From ZCTH02-B3 sp036563895 (GTDB lineage Bacteria > Bacillota > Bacilli > Paenibacillales > Paenibacillaceae): a stretch of DNA of 19,226 nucleotides. The position numbers and the translations under genes were made by a program. Below, one piece after another: positions 16,076 through 19,226 of the stretch. The stretch lies in the NCBI GenBank assembly GCA_036563895.1, contig DATCLN010000089.1, positions 1-19,226 on the forward strand. Reading direction: 5' to 3'. Position 1 is the stretch's first letter. Each line of letters opens with the position of its first letter. The notes under the pieces were generated by a model that did no database searches, had not been told where the DNA came from, and saw only the letters and a program-made list of their open reading frames with translations.

Positions 16076-16608
16076 ACAAGCCGGTGATTCGGGCGATGGT
16101 GCTGGAAGATGTGCCCGCGGTCGCCCAGATTGAAAAGGAATCGTTCACGCTGCCCTGGTCCGCCGAAGCTTTCCGCACCGAACTGGTGCACAACCGGTTT
16201 GCCCGGTATTCCGTGCTGGAGCAGGACGGCCAGATCATCGGATACTGCGGGATGTGGGTGATCGCGGACGAAGCCCATGTCACGAACATCGCCGTGCGGG
16301 AGCCGTTCCGCGGGCGGGGACTGGGCGAGCGGCTGATGCGATGGCTGATGGAAGAGGCGCGCTCGCTGGGTGCCCGGCGGATGACCCTCGAGGTGAGGGT
16401 GTCCAACGAGCGTGCGCAGCGGCTGTACCGAAAACTCGGATTCGTCTCTTGCGGCGTGCGGCCCGGCTATTACACAGACAACATGGAAGACGCCCTGATC
16501 ATGTGGGCGGACTTGCCCCCGGAGCCCGCCGCTTCGGCGGCTCCGTCCCAGGGACCGTCTTCCGGGCAAAACGGGCAAAACGGCACCGGCGCATTCGGCG
16601 GCGGATAA
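16072..16608 (+). CDS. rimI: Ribosomal-protein-S18-alanine N-acetyltransferase-type GNAT protein RimI
   Basis: 178 aa, ATG overlapping the tsaB stop (ATGA). GNAT fold: entry segment VIRAMVLEDVPAVAQIEKES, WSAEAFRTEL, beta strands GYCGMWVIADEAHVTNIAV, acetyl-CoA loop RGRGLG (80-85), MTLEVRVSNERAQRLYRKLG (104-123) with Glu107 as candidate catalytic base, and Tyr133/Tyr134 in PGYYTDN. The RimI family acetylates the N-terminal residue of S18 in E. coli; in Bacilli its target is less certain. After residue 148 it carries a 30-residue Pro/Ser/Gln/Asn/Gly tail (SGQNGQNGTG) that is not part of the GNAT core. Its position within the t6A cluster is conserved in Bacillota. Confidence 0.93.
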   Translation: MNKPVIRAMVLEDVPAVAQIEKESFTLPWSAEAFRTELVHNRFARYSVLEQDGQIIGYCGMWVIADEAHVTNIAVREPFRGRGLGERLMRWLMEEARSLGARRMTLEVRVSNERAQRLYRKLGFVSCGVRPGYYTDNMEDALIMWADLPPEPAASAAPSQGPSSGQNGQNGTGAFGGG

Positions 16609-16640
16609 GGCCGTCGCCCGTATCGAGGAGAAGAAGGAAC

Positions 16641-17678
16641 ATGCATTCCGGAAAACCCAGTCTCATCCTGGCCATCGAAACGAGCTGCGACGAGACGGCC
16701 GCCGCCGTCGTGCGGGACGGGCGCGAAGTGCTGTCCAACATCGTCGCCAGCCAGACGGACATTCACCGCCGCTTCGGCGGGGTCGTTCCGGAGATCGCTT
16801 CGCGGAAGCACGTGGAGCAAATCACGGTCATCCTGGAGGAAGCACTCCGGAGTGCCGGCGTGAGCCGTGGCGACATCGACGCCGTGGCTGTCACGCAGGG
16901 ACCCGGTCTGGTCGGATCGCTGCTGGTCGGCATCTCGGCGGCCAAGGCGCTGGCCCTGGCGCTCGGTGTGCCGCTGATCGGCACGCACCACATCGCCGGC
17001 CATATTTACGCCAACCGGCTGGTCGGCGAAATCGTCTATCCGGCCCTGGCTTTGGTGGTCTCCGGCGGGCACACCGAACTGGTGCTGCTGCCGGAGGAAG
17101 GGGTGTTCCGCATCGTCGGGCAGACACGGGACGACGCCGTCGGGGAAGCCTACGACAAGGTGGCGCGCGCCCTGCGCTTCCCGTACCCCGGCGGTCCCCA
17201 CATCGACCGGCTCGCGACGGACGCGGATGACTGCATCGAAATGCCCCGCGCCTGGCTGGAGCCCGATTCCTTCGATTTCAGCTTCAGCGGCCTGAAGACC
17301 GCCGTGCTGTCGGAAGTGAACCGCGCCGTCATGCGGGGAGAGGTCCCGATGTTCGCCGCTTTGGCCCGGGGATTTCAGGAATCCGTCGTGGACGTGCTCA
17401 CCGGCAAAACGATGCGGGCGGCGCAGGTGTACGGCGTGAAGCAGGTGCTGCTCTGCGGCGGCGTCGCCGCCAACCGGGGCCTGCGGAGCAGGATGCGGGA
17501 GCTGTGCGGGGAAGCCGGATTGCCGCTGCTCATTCCGCCGATGGATTTGTGTACGGACAATGCGGCCATGATCGCGGCGGCCGCCGACCTGAAATGGAGG
17601 CGCGGCCAGTTCACCCCGCTGGACATGCACGCGGAACCGCTCATGCCGCTGGAGGAATGGTCCGTCCGCGCGGGCTGA
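16641..17678 (+). CDS. tsaD: tRNA N6-adenosine threonylcarbamoyltransferase TsaD
   Basis: 345 aa from ATG 16641 with a GAGGAGAAGAAGGA purine-rich site upstream; the long in-frame extension to 16254 overlaps rimI and is not part of the protein. Kae1/Qri7/TsaD family, which transfers the threonylcarbamoyl group from threonylcarbamoyl-AMP to A37 of ANN-reading tRNAs. Motifs: LAIETSCDETAAAV (10-23), VTQGPGLVGSLLVG (84-97), metal-binding THHIAGH (115-121; His117 and His121), VVSGGHTELV (139-148), DDAVGEAYDKVAR (164-176), FSFSGLKT (213-220), LCGGVAANRGLR (271-282) and CTDNAAMIA with the third metal ligand Asp306. Length is standard. It closes the operon. A short hairpin (17766-17780, UUCG-like loop) and a T5 at 17792-17796 follow but make only a poor terminator. 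Confidence 0.97.
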   Translation: MHSGKPSLILAIETSCDETAAAVVRDGREVLSNIVASQTDIHRRFGGVVPEIASRKHVEQITVILEEALRSAGVSRGDIDAVAVTQGPGLVGSLLVGISAAKALALALGVPLIGTHHIAGHIYANRLVGEIVYPALALVVSGGHTELVLLPEEGVFRIVGQTRDDAVGEAYDKVARALRFPYPGGPHIDRLATDADDCIEMPRAWLEPDSFDFSFSGLKTAVLSEVNRAVMRGEVPMFAALARGFQESVVDVLTGKTMRAAQVYGVKQVLLCGGVAANRGLRSRMRELCGEAGLPLLIPPMDLCTDNAAMIAAAADLKWRRGQFTPLDMHAEPLMPLEEWSVRAG

Positions 17679-17796
17679 CCGCCGGGTGCGGCCGGTCGGC
17701 CGTTGCGGTGGGAGCGGAGGCGTCCCGCATCCGCCGGGCTTGCTCCATGTGGCGGAATCGTTCATCGTCCTTCGGGGACGGTCGGCAAAAATTTTT

Positions 17797-17968
17797 AGTC
17801 GAAAAATCGACTTCGGAATCCGCCGCGAAGGGCGAATTGAAAGTTTTTAGTCGAAAAATCGACTCCAAAACCGGTCCCGGCGTTTTCGAAGCCCAAATAT
17901 AGTCGAAAAATCGACTAAAAAGCCGCAATTCAAGGTTTTGCACGATCTTTTTAGTCAAAAAATTGACT
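17797..17968. repeat. Four interrupted palindromes at exact 52-bp spacing
   Basis: Copies at 17797-17812, 17849-17864 and 17901-17916 read AGTCGAAAAATCGACT. The fourth (17953-17968) reads AGTCAAAAAATTGACT. Each is a 6-bp dyad around AAAA. Start-to-start distance is 52 bp three times. The three 36-bp spacers are unrelated by eye (first against second about one third identical). Copies 1, 2 and 4 have TTTTT directly on the left; copy 3 instead has AAAAA on the right, so it is in the opposite orientation. The change in copy 4 alters both arms together (G to A and C to T) and keeps the symmetry. A regularly phased protein-binding array or an RNA hairpin series is possible; function unknown. Confidence 0.92.
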
Positions 17969-18012
17969 ATAATTTTTCACCCGCAGCCTCGGCACATGAA
18001 CCGAAGCATTCT

Positions 18013-18080
18013 GGAGCATTGATCCGCATGCGTCGATGAGACATTGGGAGCATTGATCCACGTCCGTCGAAGCGGCATTC
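18013..18080 (+). repeat. Two tandem copies of a 34-bp repeat upstream of the pseudouridine synthase
   Basis: 18013-18046 and 18047-18080 are adjacent copies beginning GGAGCATTGATCC; 27 of 34 positions match. The core CGTCGA is kept in both. Weak echoes flank the pair (GAAGCATTC before it, GGGGTGTTG after it), hinting at an older, longer array. It ends 13 bp before the ATG, so it would lie in the leader of the next mRNA. Confidence 0.8.
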
Positions 18081-18093
18081 GGGGTGTTGCGTG

Positions 18094-19035
18094 ATGAGCG
18101 GAAGAAAACGAAACGGCCGGCAGGCGTCCCTCCCGCAGGCGGCCATGCTGAAACCGGGCAAGCGGAAAGGCGAATGGATGGAAATCCGCCTGCCCGAATC
18201 CCTGGTCGGCGTGCCGTTGCACGCGGTGCTCAAGCGGACGCCGCTGCCGGCCAAACTGCTGGATAAGCTGCTTGAGAGCCGCGGCGTACATCTTCAGGGG
18301 CCGTATCTGCGCCTGCGGCTGTTTCCGAGGGAGCGCCGGGATTTTCCGTCCGACTGGATGGACCTGAACATTTTGTACGAGGACGATTTCACGCTGGTCG
18401 TCAACAAGCCGGCCGGCATCGAAATGCACCCCAGCGTCAAAGGCCAGCGGCGCACCCTGGCCAACGCGGTGGCGGCCTATTACGAGATGACGGGGCAGGA
18501 TTTGCGCGTGCGGCACATCCACCGGATGGACAAGGAAACGACGGGCCCCATTCTCTACGCCAAGAACGAGTTTGCCCACCAGCACTACGACAAGATGATG
18601 CGGGAAAAAAAGATCGGCCGCATCTACCTGGCTTTGGCGGAAGGCGTCATCCCCCAGGACAAGGGCAAGATCGACCTGCCCATCGGCCAGGACCGGCATC
18701 ATCCCACGCGGCGCCGGGTCAGCGAGACGGGGGACCCCGCGGTCACCCGCTTTTTTGTGGTGGAGCGTTTCGAAACCCATACGCTGGTCCGGCTGGAACT
18801 GGAAACGGGCCGCACCCATCAGATTCGCGTGCATCTGTCCCACATCGGCCATCCGCTGGCCGGCGACGGGATGTACGGCGGCCACCGCGACCTGATCGCA
18901 CGGCAGGCCCTGCACGGGGAAAGGCTTGTGTGGAATCATCCCTGGACCAAGGAAAAGCTGGAGGTGGAGGCGCCGCTTCCGGACGATTTCGCCGAAGCGC
19001 TCCGCATCTTGCGGCGGAGGCGAAAAAACGGCTGA
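18094..19035 (+). CDS. RluA-family 23S rRNA/tRNA-type pseudouridine synthase
   Basis: 313 aa from ATG 18094 (GTG 18091 directly before it and ATG 18178 are alternatives; the first 25 residues are basic and may not belong to the core). Residues about 28-80 form a short S4-like segment (VPLHAVLKRTPLPAKLLDKLLES). The catalytic domain begins with LNILYEDDFTLVVNKPAGIEMHPS. The catalytic-Asp motif reads HIHRMDKETTGPILYAKN, where most RluA proteins have HRLDxxTSG. Then come KIGRIYLALAEG, LELETGRTHQIRVHLSHIGHPLAGDGMYG and a C-terminal WNHPWTKEKLEVEAPLPDDF. These enzymes isomerise uridine to pseudouridine in structured RNA; the exact site cannot be told. It is followed by a terminator-like hairpin and a group II intron start. 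Confidence 0.93.
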   Translation: MSGRKRNGRQASLPQAAMLKPGKRKGEWMEIRLPESLVGVPLHAVLKRTPLPAKLLDKLLESRGVHLQGPYLRLRLFPRERRDFPSDWMDLNILYEDDFTLVVNKPAGIEMHPSVKGQRRTLANAVAAYYEMTGQDLRVRHIHRMDKETTGPILYAKNEFAHQHYDKMMREKKIGRIYLALAEGVIPQDKGKIDLPIGQDRHHPTRRRVSETGDPAVTRFFVVERFETHTLVRLELETGRTHQIRVHLSHIGHPLAGDGMYGGHRDLIARQALHGERLVWNHPWTKEKLEVEAPLPDDFAEALRILRRRRKNG

Positions 19036-19042
19036 CGGAAGA

Positions 19043-19088
19043 GCGGCGGGGGGCGGAACACATCATCCGCCGTCCGCCGCCCTTCCTT
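19043..19088 (+). terminator. Terminator-like hairpin at the intron insertion site
   Basis: A 15-bp stem: 19043-19057 (GCGGCGGGGGGCGGA) pairs with 19066-19080 (TCCGCCGTCCGCCGC) through 13 Watson-Crick pairs, one G-U and one mismatch, with an 8-nt loop, followed by the pyrimidine run CCTTCCTT. It starts 7 bp after the pseudouridine synthase stop. The expected T-run is short, as if displaced by the element inserted right after it. Confidence 0.75.
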
Positions 19089-19226
19089 GTACGCCCAGCA
19101 TGGGCGTCATCTCTACGGTGAAAGTCCGGAATGGGGGCTGGCGAGCGCCTACCATTAGCCAAAGGCAAGGGTGCCTGCCGCGAGGCGGGATCTGAAGGAA
19201 GCCGGAGGCAAACGCACGGGCCAAGG
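19089..19226 (+). mobile_element. Group II intron, 5' end (domain I), cut by the window edge
   Basis: Recognised from conserved 5' ribozyme sequence of bacterial group II introns: GTACGCCCAGCATGGGCGTC at the start, then GGTGAAAGTCCGGAA, TTAGCCAAAGGCAAGGGTG, CGCGAGGCGGGATCTGAAGG and AAGCCGGAGGCAAAC. Small stems are visible: CGCCC/GGGCG (19092-19096 and 19102-19106) and CCTGCC-GCGA-GGCGGG (19174-19189) with a GNRA-type loop. The boundary near 19089 is inferred from the usual GUGYG start; here it would read GTACG, so it is uncertain by a few bases. The intron-encoded reverse transcriptase/maturase should lie to the right. Placement directly behind a terminator hairpin is the known habit of class C introns; the class itself I cannot prove from 138 bp. 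Confidence 0.75.

Larger units (their letters stand above)
17679..18093. other. Intergenic region with two repeat systems
   Basis: About 415 bp between tsaD and the pseudouridine synthase without a convincing gene. The first 110 bp are GC-rich with several short hairpins. The middle holds the 52-bp-spaced palindromes and the last part a 34-bp tandem repeat. Open frames crossing it on both strands have no ribosome site, and their peptides vary because the 52-bp period is not a multiple of three. No clear promoter for the downstream gene is seen; a TATAAT (17968-17973) touches the fourth palindrome but has no -35 at the right distance. Confidence 0.8.

Noticed and set aside
17504..17958. Open frames across the repeat region on both strands (132 aa plus, 105 aa minus)
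   Set aside because: No ribosome site, overlap with tsaD, and the 52-bp period shifts frame at every copy; composition follows the DNA repeats, not a protein.
17797..17968. The four repeats with equal-length unique spacers as a small CRISPR array
   Set aside because: The repeat is only 16 bp (21 bp with the T-run), is a near-perfect short palindrome, one copy is inverted, and no cas gene is in the window. Real arrays keep one orientation and longer repeats.
17963..17973. Promoter formed by TTGACT/TATAAT at the fourth palindrome
   Set aside because: The two hexamers overlap by one base instead of being 17 bp apart, and no other -35 or -10 lies at a proper distance.

Overview
The window looks like chromosome from a GC-rich, endospore-forming Bacillota, most likely a Paenibacillaceae member (Paenibacillus, Cohnella or Thermobacillus type). 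This is inferred from four things: strong AGGAGG-type ribosome sites with frequent TTG and GTG starts, a YjcZ-family sporulation miniprotein, the Bacillus-like gene order thiL-tsaE-tsaB-rimI-tsaD, and a bacterial Ku gene. High GC content gives very long antisense shadow ORFs, which are left out.

Layout. Positions 1-1163 (minus) hold most of a SEC-C/TPR protein that runs off the left edge. Divergent from it are a lipoprotein PQQ-type sugar dehydrogenase (1301-2848) and a D-2-hydroxyacid dehydrogenase (3033-4022). On the minus strand follow a 38-aa YjcZ-like peptide with its own terminator, a diacylglycerol/lipid kinase with a low-complexity insert, and a methyl-accepting chemotaxis protein. 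Divergent from the chemotaxis gene is a two-gene heterodimeric ABC exporter (7773-11598): the first subunit has degenerate Walker B and H-loop residues and the second has a degenerate signature. Ku (minus, 11675-12541) converges on it. Two small proteins of unknown function follow: an acidic 66-aa one and a Gln-rich coiled-coil one with a clear terminator.

Positions 13555-17678 carry a sigma-A-type promoter and a compact operon: ThiL makes thiamine diphosphate; TsaE, TsaB and TsaD make the t6A37 modification of ANN-decoding tRNAs; and RimI is an N-acetyltransferase. tsaE/tsaB and tsaB/rimI overlap by ATGA, which suggests translational coupling. An RluA-family pseudouridine synthase (18094-19035) follows after a long intergenic stretch.

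The least explained part is the non-coding stretch 17679-18093. It holds four copies of a 16-bp interrupted palindrome, AGTCGAAAAATCGACT, whose starts lie exactly 52 bp apart (17797, 17849, 17901, 17953), separated by unrelated 36-bp spacers. The fourth copy carries paired changes in both arms that keep the dyad. One half of each copy resembles the Spo0A box. A 34-bp tandem duplication follows. At the right edge a strong terminator-like hairpin after the pseudouridine synthase is followed directly by what I recognise as the 5' end of a group II intron, cut by the window end. A further theme is in-frame low-complexity linkers in otherwise conserved proteins (sugar dehydrogenase, lipid kinase, ABC subunit).
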